DNA from: Streptomyces bungoensis
GTDB lineage: Bacteria > Actinomycetota > Actinomycetes > Streptomycetales > Streptomycetaceae
DNA length: 64,000 bases
Reading direction: 5' to 3'
Assembly (NCBI RefSeq): GCF_001514215.1
Contig: NZ_KQ948871.1
Coordinates: 1 to 64,000 of the forward strand
The first letter of the stretch is position 1. Every line of letters begins with the position of its first letter. Below, piece by piece: positions 20,081 to 28,336 of this stretch. Position numbers and translations under genes: made by a program. The notes under the pieces were generated by a model that saw only the letters and a list, made by a program, of their open reading frames with translations, ran no database searches and had not been told where the DNA came from.

Positions 20081-21187
20081 ATGATCGACACGCCGTCCCT
20101 CGTGGACCAGTACTGCCACGGCGTACTGCGCACGGAACTGGGCCTCGGCACGTTCGAGGCCCAGCTGGCCCGCACCGAGGGGCCGCCCGCCCCGGGCACC
20201 ACCCTCTTCGACACCCAGACGGGCTTCGCCGTACGCCGCTGGTGCCCGCCGCTCCTCGGCCTGGAGCCGCACTGCCCGCCCGCCCGCTACCTGGCCCGGC
20301 GCCGGGAACTGGGCGCCCTGGAGGCCGGCCGCAGGCTGCTGCGCGGCACCGGCATCACCACCTACCTGGTCGACACGGGCCTGCCCGGCGACCTCACCGG
20401 GCCCACCGAGATGGCCTGCGACGGGGCCGCCGAGGCACGTGAGATCGTCCGCCTCGAACTCCTCGCCGAGCAGGTCGCCGACACCTCCGGCACGGTGCGG
20501 TCCTTCCTGGCCAACCTCGCCGAATCCGTGCACGCGGCGGCCGCCCACGCGGTCGCCTTCACCTCCGTCGCGGGGCTCCGGCACGGCCTGGCCCTGACCC
20601 CCGAGCCCCCGGGGCCGGGCGAGGTGCGGGGCGCGGCGGGCCGCTGGCTGGCCGGACGCCGGGCCGGCGGGGAACTGGCCGACCCGGTCCTGCTGCGGCA
20701 CGTGCTGTGGATCGCGGTCGCCTCAGGGCTGCCGCTCCAGCTGCACGCGGGGCTCGGCGAGGCGGGCTGCCGCATCGACCGCACGGACCCGGTGCTGCTC
20801 ACCGGCTTCGTCCGGGCCACCGCCGGGCTCGGCACCGACCTGATCCTGCTGCACGGCTACCCGTACCACCGCCACGCGGCCCACCTGGCCGGTGTCTTCC
20901 CGCACGTCTACGCCGACTCGGGCGCCGCCCTGGTGCGCACCGGCGCCCGGGCGGCCACGGTCCTCGCCGAGATCCTGGAGCTGGCGCCCTTCGGCAAGAT
21001 CCTCTTCTCCAGCGGCGCCCACGGTCTGCCCGAACTCCACGTGGTCGGCGCCCGCCTGTTCCGCGAGGCCCTCGGCCACGTCCTGGGCGCCTGGGTCGCC
21101 GAGGGCGCCTGGTCGCCGGGCGACGCCCAGCGGGTGGCCCGCATGGTGGCGGCGGGCAACGCGGCCCGGGTGTACGGGCTGGCCTGA
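20081..21187 (+). CDS. Amidohydrolase family protein (FluG N-domain-like)
   Basis: A 368-residue TIM-barrel amidohydrolase (Amidohydro_2 type). Metal- or barrel-strand motifs seen are LVDQYCHGVL near the N-terminus (Asp-x-x-x-His), LPLQLHAGLGEAG, LILLHGYPYHRHAA, VYADSGAALV and GKILFSSGAHGLPELHVVGARLFREAL near the C-terminus. This pattern resembles the amidohydrolase domain joined to glutamine-synthetase-like domains in fungal FluG, and stand-alone bacterial versions near gamma-glutamyl metabolism. The ATG at 20081 follows AGGGGGAG. The substrate cannot be told, and the neighbours (a nucleotidyltransferase and cta genes) give no clear hint. Confidence 0.8.
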   Translation: MIDTPSLVDQYCHGVLRTELGLGTFEAQLARTEGPPAPGTTLFDTQTGFAVRRWCPPLLGLEPHCPPARYLARRRELGALEAGRRLLRGTGITTYLVDTGLPGDLTGPTEMACDGAAEAREIVRLELLAEQVADTSGTVRSFLANLAESVHAAAAHAVAFTSVAGLRHGLALTPEPPGPGEVRGAAGRWLAGRRAGGELADPVLLRHVLWIAVASGLPLQLHAGLGEAGCRIDRTDPVLLTGFVRATAGLGTDLILLHGYPYHRHAAHLAGVFPHVYADSGAALVRTGARAATVLAEILELAPFGKILFSSGAHGLPELHVVGARLFREALGHVLGAWVAEGAWSPGDAQRVARMVAAGNAARVYGLA

Positions 21188-21227
21188 GGGGTGTACGCGG
21201 CACCGCCCGGTGGCCCAGACTGCGGCC

Positions 21228-21968
21228 GTGCCGACCGACGCCCTGCTCGACCGCTTCCTGCGCGGCCTCGCGCCCTTGCGTCCCCGCGCCGTCTGGGCGC
21301 ACGGCTCGCTGGCCGGAGGGGACTACCAGGAGGGCCGCAGCGACCTCGACCTCGTCGCCGTGCTGCCGGGTCCGGTGGGCCCGCGGCAGGCCTGGCGGGT
21401 GGCCGTCCTGCACCAGGGGCTGCGTGCCGCGCCGCTGGCCGGGGGACTGCACTGCACGTACCTCGCCCCGGCCACCCTGGACGATCCGGCCCGCTCCCAC
21501 CTCACGTGGGCGCACGGAGCGCTGATGCGCCGCCCGGTCACCCCCGTCACCCGGCGCGAGCTGCACGACTTCGGGCGGGTGCTGCACGGCGAGCCGCCGG
21601 ACGGGCTGCTCCCGCCCGTCCCCGAGCGGCGGCTGCGTGCCTTCGTCGTACGGGACCAGCGGGACTTCTGGCGCCCCGCCGTGGACGAGGGGCGGCTGTG
21701 GCGGCGCGACATCTGGGTGGACCTGGGCCTGCTGACCTTCGCCCGGGCCACCGTGACCCTGCGGGACGGGCGGCTGACGTCGAAGCGGGAGGCGCTGGCC
21801 GAGCTGCCGGGGCTCGGCGCCCCGCCCGAGGTCGTCGCCGACATCGCGCGCAGGCGCTACGACGAGCACCCCGCCCCGCCCACCGGCGACTGGCTCGCCC
21901 GCCGCGCCGAGCTGACCCGCGGCTACCTGGGCCCCGCGATCGACGCCCTGGTCGCCGCGTACGGGTGA
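21228..21968 (+). CDS. Nucleotidyltransferase-fold protein
   Basis: A 246-residue protein with the Pol-beta-like nucleotidyltransferase signature AHGSLAGGDYQEGRSDLDLVAVL (GS-x(n)-D-x-D, about residues 25-45), as in MNT-type and aminoglycoside nucleotidyltransferases. The remaining helical domain contains RRPVTPVTRRELHDFGRVL and a Tyr/Arg-rich C-terminal part. GTG 21228 lies 7 bases after CAGACT (21216-21221), so a leaderless transcript is plausible. No Shine-Dalgarno is seen. No resistance function can be claimed. It ends 2 bases before the convergent ctaA stop. Confidence 0.75.
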   Translation: MPTDALLDRFLRGLAPLRPRAVWAHGSLAGGDYQEGRSDLDLVAVLPGPVGPRQAWRVAVLHQGLRAAPLAGGLHCTYLAPATLDDPARSHLTWAHGALMRRPVTPVTRRELHDFGRVLHGEPPDGLLPPVPERRLRAFVVRDQRDFWRPAVDEGRLWRRDIWVDLGLLTFARATVTLRDGRLTSKREALAELPGLGAPPEVVADIARRRYDEHPAPPTGDWLARRAELTRGYLGPAIDALVAAYG

Positions 21969-21969
21969 G

Positions 21970-22980
21970 TCAGGCGCGCGTGCTCAGCGGCACCTCGGCC
22001 GCCGGGCCGGGCAGGGCCGGGCCGGCCGCCGGGCGCTCGCGCAGGGAGAGCAGGACGCGCAGGACGCCGACCCAGACGAGGCAGGAGCCGAGCATGTGCA
22101 GGCCGACGAGGGCCTCGGGCAGGTGGGTGAAGTACTGGACGTAGCCGATGACGCCCTGGCCCAGCAGGATCAGGAAGAGGTCCCGGGTGCGGTCCATCGG
22201 GCCCTTGGGGGCCTCCACGGCCTTGAGGACGAACCACAGCGCGAAGGTGAGGGTCACCACGATCCACGCCAGGACCGCGTGCAGCTTGCTGACCGTCTCC
22301 CAGTCGATCGGGATGCGGTCGACCTCCTTGGAGTCGCCCGCGTGCGGCCCCGCCCCGGTGACCACCGTGCCGACCGCGATCAGCAGCACGGACGCGGCCA
22401 CCAGGAACCACACGAGCTGCCGTACCGCCTGGCCGACCAGCGGCCGCGGTGCCCCGTCCCCTTCGCGGGTGCGCTGCCACATCGCCGTGGCGACGGCGAT
22501 CAGCGCCGAGGACAGCAGGAAGTGCGCGGCCACCGTGTACGGGTTCAGGCCCACCAGGACGACGATGCCGCCGAGCACCGCGTTGCCCATGACCACCCAG
22601 AACTGCGCCCAGCCCAGCCGGGTCAGGCTGCGCCGCCAGGGCTTCTCGGCCCGGGCGGCGACGATCGCCCAGCCGACGGCAGCGCACAGCACGTACGTCA
22701 GCATGCGGTTGCCGAACTCGATCACCCCGTGGAAGCCCATGGCCCGGGTCGTGGTGAGCGAGTCGTCGGTGCAGGTCGGCCAGGTGGGGCAGCCAAGGCC
22801 CGAGCCGGTCAGGCGGACGGCACCGCCGGTGACCACGATCACGACCGACATGACGAGCGCGGCGAGGGCCGCCCGCCGGACCGTCCGGGGGTCCGGGGTC
22901 CAGCGTGCGGCGATGAGGGCGAGCGGGTTGCGCAGGGCCGCTACGGCGTCGGCGCGGGTCAGCTTTGGCACGCCCCCCAT
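21970..22980 (-). CDS. ctaA: Heme A synthase (COX15/CtaA)
   Basis: A 336-residue, eight-TM heme A synthase that oxidises heme O to heme A. Diagnostic: GGAVRLTGSGLGCPTWPTC (the conserved Cys pair), FHGVIEFGNRMLTYVL with heme-ligand His and Glu, NPYTVAAHFLLSSALI, and KLHAVLAWIVV/GLHMLGSCLVW carrying later His ligands. ATG 22980 was chosen; GTG 22971 just downstream is possible. It completes the heme A route with ctaB 2.4 kb away. Confidence 0.94.
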   Translation of the reverse strand: MGGVPKLTRADAVAALRNPLALIAARWTPDPRTVRRAALAALVMSVVIVVTGGAVRLTGSGLGCPTWPTCTDDSLTTTRAMGFHGVIEFGNRMLTYVLCAAVGWAIVAARAEKPWRRSLTRLGWAQFWVVMGNAVLGGIVVLVGLNPYTVAAHFLLSSALIAVATAMWQRTREGDGAPRPLVGQAVRQLVWFLVAASVLLIAVGTVVTGAGPHAGDSKEVDRIPIDWETVSKLHAVLAWIVVTLTFALWFVLKAVEAPKGPMDRTRDLFLILLGQGVIGYVQYFTHLPEALVGLHMLGSCLVWVGVLRVLLSLRERPAAGPALPGPAAEVPLSTRA

Positions 22981-23029
22981 CGTAGGCCGCCGCTTGTGCA
23001 CACGTTCACGAGGGTCCACGTGGGTGCCG

Positions 23030-23800
23030 TCACTCCCAGCGGAAGAACTTCCCGGCCGCGGCCAGCGCGACGACCGCCCACGCGGCGAGGATCCCCAGGT
23101 CGCCCCAGGGCACCCCGGCGCCGTGCTGGAGCACGTCCCGCAGGCCGTTCGAGAGGGCCGAGATGGGCAGCAGCCCTAGCACGTGCTGTCCGGCCGGGCC
23201 GAACTTCTCCAGCGGGACGACGACCCCGCCGCCGACGAGCAGCAGCAGGAAGACCAGGTTGGCGGCGGCCAGCGTGGCCTCCGCCTTCAGGGTGCCCGCC
23301 ATCAGCAGCCCCAGCCCGGAGAACGCGGCCGTGCCGAGGACCAGCAGCAGCAGGACGGCACCGGGGTTGCCGTGCGGGGACCAGCCCAGGGCGAAGGCGA
23401 TCACGGTCAGGAGGATCACCTGGAGGACCTCGGTGACCAGCACGGACGCCGTCTTCGCGGTCATCAGCGCCCAGCGCGGCAGCGGGGAGGCGGCGAGCCG
23501 CTTCAGCACGCCGTAGCGGCGCTCGAAGCCGGTCGCGATCGCCTGGCCGGTGAACGCCGTCGACATCACGGCCAGCGCCAGGATGCCGGGGGTGAGGAAG
23601 TCGACGGCCTCGCCCTTGCCGGTGTCCACGATGTCGACCGAGCTGAAGAGCACCAGCAGCAGGGTCGGGATGACGACCGTCAGCAGCAGCTGCTCGCCGT
23701 TGCGCAGCAGCATCTTCGTCTCCAGGGCCGCCTGCGCCGCGATCATGCGGGGGAGGGGTGCGGCGCCGGGCTGGGGCGTGTAGGTACCCGCGGTGGTCAC
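23030..23800 (-). CDS. ABC-2 type transporter permease
   Basis: A 256-residue ABC-2 membrane protein with six predicted TMs. The N-terminal amphipathic region is AAQAALETKMLLRNGEQLLLTVVIPTLLLVLF. Then come TPGILALAVMSTAFTGQAIATGFERRYGVLKRLAASPLP (the typical coupling region) and LLPISALSNGLRDVL near the end. The GTG at 23800 overlaps the TGA of the ATPase gene (GTGA). Together they form an exporter of the daunorubicin/multidrug DrrAB-like type. Its location between heme A synthase and the suf operon is conserved in the genus as I recall, but its substrate is unknown. Confidence 0.9.
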   Translation of the reverse strand: MTTAGTYTPQPGAAPLPRMIAAQAALETKMLLRNGEQLLLTVVIPTLLLVLFSSVDIVDTGKGEAVDFLTPGILALAVMSTAFTGQAIATGFERRYGVLKRLAASPLPRWALMTAKTASVLVTEVLQVILLTVIAFALGWSPHGNPGAVLLLLVLGTAAFSGLGLLMAGTLKAEATLAAANLVFLLLLVGGGVVVPLEKFGPAGQHVLGLLPISALSNGLRDVLQHGAGVPWGDLGILAAWAVVALAAAGKFFRWE

Positions 23801-24720
23801 GAGCGCAACTCCTTGCCTGTGAGCTCCAGGAAGACGTCCTCGAGCGTGTGCCGCTCGACCGAGATCCGGTCCGGCATGACCCCGTGCTGAGCGCACCACG
23901 AGGTCACCGTGGCGAGCAGCTGGGGGTCGACCTTGCCGGCGACGCGGTAGCCGCCCGGGGTCAGCTCGGCCGCCGTGCAGTCGGCCGGCAGCGCCTTGAG
24001 CAGGGAGCCCACGTCGAGGCCGGGGCGGCCGGTGAAGCGCAGGGTGTTCTCGGCGCCGCCCTTGCACAGCTCCTCCGGGGAGCCCTGGGCGATGACCTTG
24101 CCGCCGTCGATGATCGCCACGTCGTCGGCGAGCTGCTCGGCCTCCTCCATGTAGTGGGTGGTGAGGATCACCGAGACGCCGTCGGCGCGCAGGTCCCGCA
24201 CCAGGTCCCAGGTGGCCCGGCGGGCCTGCGGGTCCAGGCCGGCGGTCGGCTCGTCGAGGAAGACCAGCTCGGGCCGGCCCACCACGGCCATGGCGAGCGC
24301 GAGCCGCTGCTGCTGGCCGCCGGACAGCCGCCGGTAGCTCGTCCGGCCGCAGCCGCCCAGCCCGAGCCGCTCGACGAGCGCGTCGACGTCCAGCGGGTGC
24401 GCGTGCAGCTTCGCGACGTGGCGCAGCATCTCGTCGGCCCGGGCGCCGGAGTAGACGCCGCCGGACTGGAGCATCACCCCGATCCGGGGGCGCAGCTCGG
24501 CGGACTGCCGGACCGGGTCGAGGCCCAGGACGCGCACCGTGCCGGAATCCGGCTTCCGGTACCCCTCGCAGGTCTCGACCGTGGTCGTCTTCCCCGCACC
24601 GTTCGGGCCGAGGACGGCGGTCACGCCCGCCCCGGCCACCAGGTCGAGGCCGTTCACCGCGGTCTTGGCGCCGTACCGCTTCACCAGGGCCTGGACCTGG
24701 ACGACGGGCTCACTTCGCAT
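23797..24720 (-). CDS. ABC transporter ATP-binding protein (DrrA-like)
   Basis: A 307-residue ATPase. Walker A GPNGAGKTTT, signature LSGGQQQRLALAMAVVG, Walker B LVFLDEPTAGLDPQARR and the H-loop VILTTHYMEEAEQLAD. The C-terminal extension (about 225-307: TLRFTGRPGLDVGSLL, VTSWCAQHGVMPDRISVERHTLEDVFLELTGKEL) is the domain typical of the drug-resistance/NodI subfamily. ATG 24720 was chosen because the in-frame extension upstream carries no family sequence. Coupled to the ABC-2 permease by a GTGA overlap. Confidence 0.93.
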   Translation of the reverse strand: MRSEPVVQVQALVKRYGAKTAVNGLDLVAGAGVTAVLGPNGAGKTTTVETCEGYRKPDSGTVRVLGLDPVRQSAELRPRIGVMLQSGGVYSGARADEMLRHVAKLHAHPLDVDALVERLGLGGCGRTSYRRLSGGQQQRLALAMAVVGRPELVFLDEPTAGLDPQARRATWDLVRDLRADGVSVILTTHYMEEAEQLADDVAIIDGGKVIAQGSPEELCKGGAENTLRFTGRPGLDVGSLLKALPADCTAAELTPGGYRVAGKVDPQLLATVTSWCAQHGVMPDRISVERHTLEDVFLELTGKELRS

Positions 24721-24818
24721 GGCTCCAGAGTCTAGGGAGACCGCCTGCCGGCCGGACGCCCGGGTGGTGTCAAGCCCTCGACGGGATGACCGGCCGGAGA
24801 TCGTTTCCGCTGGTCGGA

Positions 24819-24832
24819 TTAGGTTCACCTAA
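24819..24832. promoter_or_regulatory. Iron-box-like palindrome TTAGGT-TC-ACCTAA
   Basis: A perfect 6-base inverted repeat with a 2-base centre lies in the 184-base divergent gap between the ABC exporter and sufR. The arms match those of the actinobacterial DtxR/IdeR/DmdR iron box (19-mer ending in CACCTAA), but the centre is about 5 bases shorter. It might be a degenerate iron box or the site of another regulator. It is about 100 bases upstream of the exporter ATPase start and about 70 upstream of sufR. Confidence 0.35.
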
Positions 24833-24868
24833 GTGACACAGGGCACCGCACGGTGATCCGGACGCCGC

Positions 24869-24898
24869 TTGCCCGGGTGTGTGGAATTACGCAACAAT
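24869..24898 (+). promoter_or_regulatory. sufR promoter (leaderless)
   Basis: TTGCCC (24869-24874), 18 bases, AACAAT (24893-24898). The expected start of transcription, 6-7 bases on, falls at the GTG of sufR (24905), so the suf mRNA is probably leaderless. The SufR-type operator at 24892-24905 covers the -10 and the start. Confidence 0.5.
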
Positions 24899-24905
24899 GG
24901 CGTTG
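24892..24905. promoter_or_regulatory. SufR operator CAAC-N6-GTTG
   Basis: CAAC (24892-24895), six bases, GTTG (24902-24905). This is the palindrome described for cyanobacterial SufR and, as I recall, for Streptomyces SufR. It overlaps the predicted -10 and reaches the first base of the sufR GTG. Holo-SufR bound here would block RNA polymerase, giving negative autoregulation of the whole suf operon when Fe-S clusters are plentiful. Confidence 0.75.
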
Positions 24906-25639
24906 TGAAAAACGTCGGAGAGGCTCGGGAGACCCCCACGGGGACCCCGCAGGAAGAGCTCGCGACCGGGGAGCGCTCGACGCGCAACCGGGTCGCGCGG
25001 TCGATCCTGGACCACGGCCCCTCGACGGTCGCCGAACTCGCGGGCCGGCTGGGACTCACCCAGGCGGCCGTCCGGCGTCACCTGGACGCGCTCGTCGCGG
25101 ACGACGTCGTGGAGGCGCGCGAGCAGCGGGTGTACGGCACGCGCACGCGCGGGCGCCCCGCCAAGGTCTTCGCGCTCACCGACTGCGGCCGGGACGCCTT
25201 CGACCAGTCCTACGACAAGCTCGCGGCCGACGCGCTGCGCTGGATCGCCGAGCGGGAGGGCGGCCAGGAGGCGGTCGGCGCCTTCGCCCGCGCCCGGCTC
25301 GCCGCGCAGGCGAGCGCGTACCGCAAGGCGATCGAGGCCGTGACACCCGACAAACGCGCCGAAGCGCTGGCCAAGGCCCTGAGCGCGGACGGGTACGCTG
25401 CTACGGCGCGCAGCGCACCGGTCGGCGAGCAGCTCTGCCAGCACCACTGCCCGGTCGCCCACGTCGCGGAGCAGTTCCCGCAGCTGTGCGAGGCGGAGAC
25501 GGAGATCTTCGCCGAGCTTCTGGGTACCCACGTCCAGCGGCTGGCGACCATCGCGCACGGCGACGGCGTGTGCACGACGTTCATTCCCAAGACATCCACT
25601 GACGCACCTGCAAGCACGGCCGGGAGGAACCCCGCATGA
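24905..25639 (+). CDS. sufR: Fe-S cluster-sensing repressor SufR
   Basis: A 244-residue DeoR/ArsR-like regulator. The N-terminal winged helix has VARSILDHGPSTVAELAGRLGLTQAAVRRHLDAL and RTRGRPAKVFALT. The C-terminal half carries the cluster ligands: EQLCQHHCPVAHVAEQF and FPQLCEAE (C-x3-C and C pattern) within a helical dimer domain. GTG 24905 fits both the predicted leaderless promoter and the family start. The upstream in-frame codon at 24869 lies inside the promoter. It would repress sufR-B-D-Rieske-C-S-U-T while holding a cluster and release DNA on iron or oxidative stress. ATGA overlap with sufB. Confidence 0.93.
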   Translation: MKNVGEARETPTGTPQEELATGERSTRNRVARSILDHGPSTVAELAGRLGLTQAAVRRHLDALVADDVVEAREQRVYGTRTRGRPAKVFALTDCGRDAFDQSYDKLAADALRWIAEREGGQEAVGAFARARLAAQASAYRKAIEAVTPDKRAEALAKALSADGYAATARSAPVGEQLCQHHCPVAHVAEQFPQLCEAETEIFAELLGTHVQRLATIAHGDGVCTTFIPKTSTDAPASTAGRNPA

Positions 25640-27057
25640 CGCTCCCCACGGAGACTGCCCACCCCGAACTCGAGGGCCTGGGCAAGTACGAATACGGCTG
25701 GGCCGACTCCGACGTGGCCGGCGCCTCTGCGAAGCGCGGTCTGAACGAGGACGTGGTCCGGGACATCTCGGCGAAGAAGAGCGAGCCGGAGTGGATGACC
25801 AAGCTCCGCCTCAAGGGCCTGCGCCTGTTCGAGAAGAAGCCCATGCCGAACTGGGGCTCGGACCTGTCGGGCATCGACTTCGACAACATCAAGTACTTCG
25901 TGCGCTCCACGGAGAAGCAGGCGGAGTCCTGGGAGGACCTGCCCGAGGACATCAAGAACACGTACGACAAGCTCGGCATCCCGGAGGCGGAGAAGCAGCG
26001 CCTCGTGGCCGGTGTCGCGGCCCAGTACGAGTCGGAGGTCGTCTACCACCAGATCCGCGAGGACCTGGAGGAGCAGGGCGTCATCTTCCTCGACACCGAC
26101 ACCGCGCTGAAGGAGCACCCGGAGCTCTTCAAGGAGTACTTCGGCACCGTCATCCCGGTCGGTGACAACAAGTTCGCGTCGCTGAACAGCGCCGTGTGGT
26201 CGGGCGGCTCCTTCATCTACGTGCCGCCGGGCGTGCACGTCGAGATCCCGCTCCAGGCCTACTTCCGTATCAACACGGAGAACATGGGCCAGTTCGAGCG
26301 GACCCTGATCATCGTCGACGAGGGCGCCTACGTGCACTACGTCGAGGGCTGCACCGCGCCGATCTACAAGAGCGACTCGCTCCACTCCGCGGTCGTCGAG
26401 ATCATCGTCAAGAAGAACGCCCGCTGCCGCTACACGACCATCCAGAACTGGTCGAACAACGTCTACAACCTGGTCACCAAGCGCGCCGTGGCCTACGAGG
26501 GCGCGACCATGGAGTGGATCGACGGCAACATCGGCTCCAAGGTGACGATGAAGTACCCGGCCGTCTACCTGATGGGCGAGCACGCCAAGGGCGAGACCCT
26601 GTCCATCGCCTTCGCGGGCGAGGGCCAGCACCAGGACGCCGGCTCCAAGATGGTCCACATGGCGCCGAACACCTCCTCCAACATCGTCTCCAAGTCCGTG
26701 GCGCGCGGCGGCGGCCGCACCTCCTACCGCGGTCTGGTCGAGATCGGCGAGGGCGCCGCCGGATCGAAGTCCAACGTGCTCTGCGACGCGCTGCTGGTCG
26801 ACACCATCTCCCGCTCCGACACGTACCCCTACGTGGACGTCCGCGAGGACGACGTGTCCATGGGCCACGAGGCGACGGTCTCCAAGGTCTCCGAGGACCA
26901 GCTCTTCTACCTGATGAGCCGCGGCCTGAGCGAGTTCGAGGCGATGGCGATGATCGTGCGCGGCTTCGTCGAGCCGATCGCCAAGGAGCTGCCCATGGAG
27001 TACGCCCTCGAGCTCAACCGGCTGATCGAGCTGCAGATGGAAGGCGCGGTCGGCTGA
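25636..27057 (+). CDS. sufB: Fe-S cluster assembly protein SufB
   Basis: A 473-residue scaffold subunit of the SufBC2D complex, on which [4Fe-4S] clusters are built. Family landmarks: YEYGWADSDVAGASAKRGL at the N-terminus, AVWSGGSFIYVPPGVHVEIPLQAYFRIN, VHYVEGCTAPIYKSDSLHSAVVEI (conserved Cys), and the C-terminal LFYLMSRGLSEFEAMAMIVRGFVEPI. No intein is present, unlike in mycobacteria. ATG overlaps the sufR stop. Length is normal. Confidence 0.97.
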   Translation: MTLPTETAHPELEGLGKYEYGWADSDVAGASAKRGLNEDVVRDISAKKSEPEWMTKLRLKGLRLFEKKPMPNWGSDLSGIDFDNIKYFVRSTEKQAESWEDLPEDIKNTYDKLGIPEAEKQRLVAGVAAQYESEVVYHQIREDLEEQGVIFLDTDTALKEHPELFKEYFGTVIPVGDNKFASLNSAVWSGGSFIYVPPGVHVEIPLQAYFRINTENMGQFERTLIIVDEGAYVHYVEGCTAPIYKSDSLHSAVVEIIVKKNARCRYTTIQNWSNNVYNLVTKRAVAYEGATMEWIDGNIGSKVTMKYPAVYLMGEHAKGETLSIAFAGEGQHQDAGSKMVHMAPNTSSNIVSKSVARGGGRTSYRGLVEIGEGAAGSKSNVLCDALLVDTISRSDTYPYVDVREDDVSMGHEATVSKVSEDQLFYLMSRGLSEFEAMAMIVRGFVEPIAKELPMEYALELNRLIELQMEGAVG

Positions 27058-27115
27058 GGCCGCCCCGGACAGCAGCCAGCAATTTCTGACGTAGGAAGAG
27101 AGCAGACCGACAGCC

Positions 27116-28336
27116 ATGGCTGAGGCTCAGAACTCCCCCACCCTCAACTCCGTTCGGGCGGGGGGACCCCCACCCGCAGGCTCCACCACCGCGGGCCAGA
27201 TCGCGGTGGCCGCCGAGTCGACCGTCGCCACCCGCATGAGCGCGCCCCCGTCCTTCGACGTGGCGGACTTCCCCGTCCCCCACGGCCGCGAGGAGGAGTG
27301 GCGGTTCACGCCGCTGGAGCGGCTGCGCGGGCTGCACGACGGCACCGCGGTCGCCACCGGCGACGGCGTGAAGGTGGACGTCCAGGCCCCCGAGGGCGTG
27401 ACCGTCGAGACCGTCGGCCGCGACGACGCCCGGATCGGCAGGGCCGGCACTCCGGTGGACCGTGTCGCCGCGCAGGCCTACTCGGCGTTCGAGAAGGCCG
27501 GCGTGGTCACCGTCCCCAAGGAGACGGTCCTCACCGAGCCGATCCGCATCGCCGTGCACGGCGAGGGCGGGGTCGCCTACGGCCACCAGGTCGTCGAGCT
27601 GGGAGCCTTCGCCGAGGCCGTCGTCGTCATCGACCACACCGGTGACGCCGTGCTCGCCGCCAACGTCGACTACGTCCTGGGCGACGGCGCCAAGCTGACC
27701 GTCGTGTCCGTCCAGGACTGGGACGACAAGGCCGTCCACGTCGGCCAGCACAACGCGCTGATCGGCCGGGACGCCACCTTCAAGTCCTTCGTGGTCACCT
27801 TCGGCGGCGACCTCGTGCGCCTGCACCCGCGCGTCGCGTACGCCGGCACCGGCGGCGAGGCCGAGCTGTTCGGCCTGTACTTCACCGACGCCGGCCAGCA
27901 CCAGGAGCACCGCCTCCTCGTCGACCACAACACCCCGCACTGCAAGTCCAACGTCGCCTACAAGGGCGCGCTCCAGGGCGAGGCCGCGCACGCGGTCTGG
28001 ATCGGCGACGTGCTCATCGAGGCCAAGGCCGAGGGCACGGACACCTACGAGATGAACCGCAACCTGGTCCTCACGGACGGCGCGCGCGTCGACTCGGTGC
28101 CGAACCTGGAGATCGAGACCGGCGAGATCGTCGGCGCCGGCCACGCCTCCGCCACCGGCCGCTTCGACGACGAGCAGCTCTTCTACCTGATGGCCCGCGG
28201 CATCCCGGAGCACGAGGCCCGCCGCCTGGTGGTCCGCGGCTTCTTCGCCGAGCTGGTCCAGCAGATCGGTGTCGCCGACATCCAGGAGCGCCTGCTCGCC
28301 AAGATCGACCAGGAGCTGGAGGCGGCGGTCGCATGA
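27116..28336 (+). CDS. sufD: Fe-S cluster assembly protein SufD
   Basis: A 406-residue partner of SufB. Core features: FPVPHGREEEWRFTPLERLRGL, a right-handed beta-helix middle (VVTFGGDLVRLHPRVAYAGTGGEAELFGLYF), HKSN-type motif HCKSNVAYKGAL and the C-terminal LFYLMARGIPEHEARRLVVRGFFAELV. The ATG at 27116 follows AGGAAGAG. Odd point: after MAEAQN the protein carries about 13 extra residues (SPTLNSVRAGGPP) before PAGSTTAG. They are encoded by a C/G-tract-bounded 39-40-base segment resembling a dispersed Streptomyces repeat (see 27133-27172). The extra residues are in frame and lie in the variable N-terminus, so function should survive. ATGA overlap with the Rieske gene. Confidence 0.95.
   Translation: MAEAQNSPTLNSVRAGGPPPAGSTTAGQIAVAAESTVATRMSAPPSFDVADFPVPHGREEEWRFTPLERLRGLHDGTAVATGDGVKVDVQAPEGVTVETVGRDDARIGRAGTPVDRVAAQAYSAFEKAGVVTVPKETVLTEPIRIAVHGEGGVAYGHQVVELGAFAEAVVVIDHTGDAVLAANVDYVLGDGAKLTVVSVQDWDDKAVHVGQHNALIGRDATFKSFVVTFGGDLVRLHPRVAYAGTGGEAELFGLYFTDAGQHQEHRLLVDHNTPHCKSNVAYKGALQGEAAHAVWIGDVLIEAKAEGTDTYEMNRNLVLTDGARVDSVPNLEIETGEIVGAGHASATGRFDDEQLFYLMARGIPEHEARRLVVRGFFAELVQQIGVADIQERLLAKIDQELEAAVA
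27133..27172. repeat. In-frame insertion resembling a dispersed Streptomyces palindromic repeat
   Basis: A segment starting with CTCCCCCACCCTC and ending with GGGGGGACCCCCA sits inside the sufD coding sequence. Its C-tract and G-tract ends can pair around an internal CCGTTCGGG. Short C/G-bounded elements of nearly this sequence are frequent between genes in Streptomyces (from memory). Here one would add 13 codons without shifting the frame. No second copy is present in the window. Confidence 0.5.
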
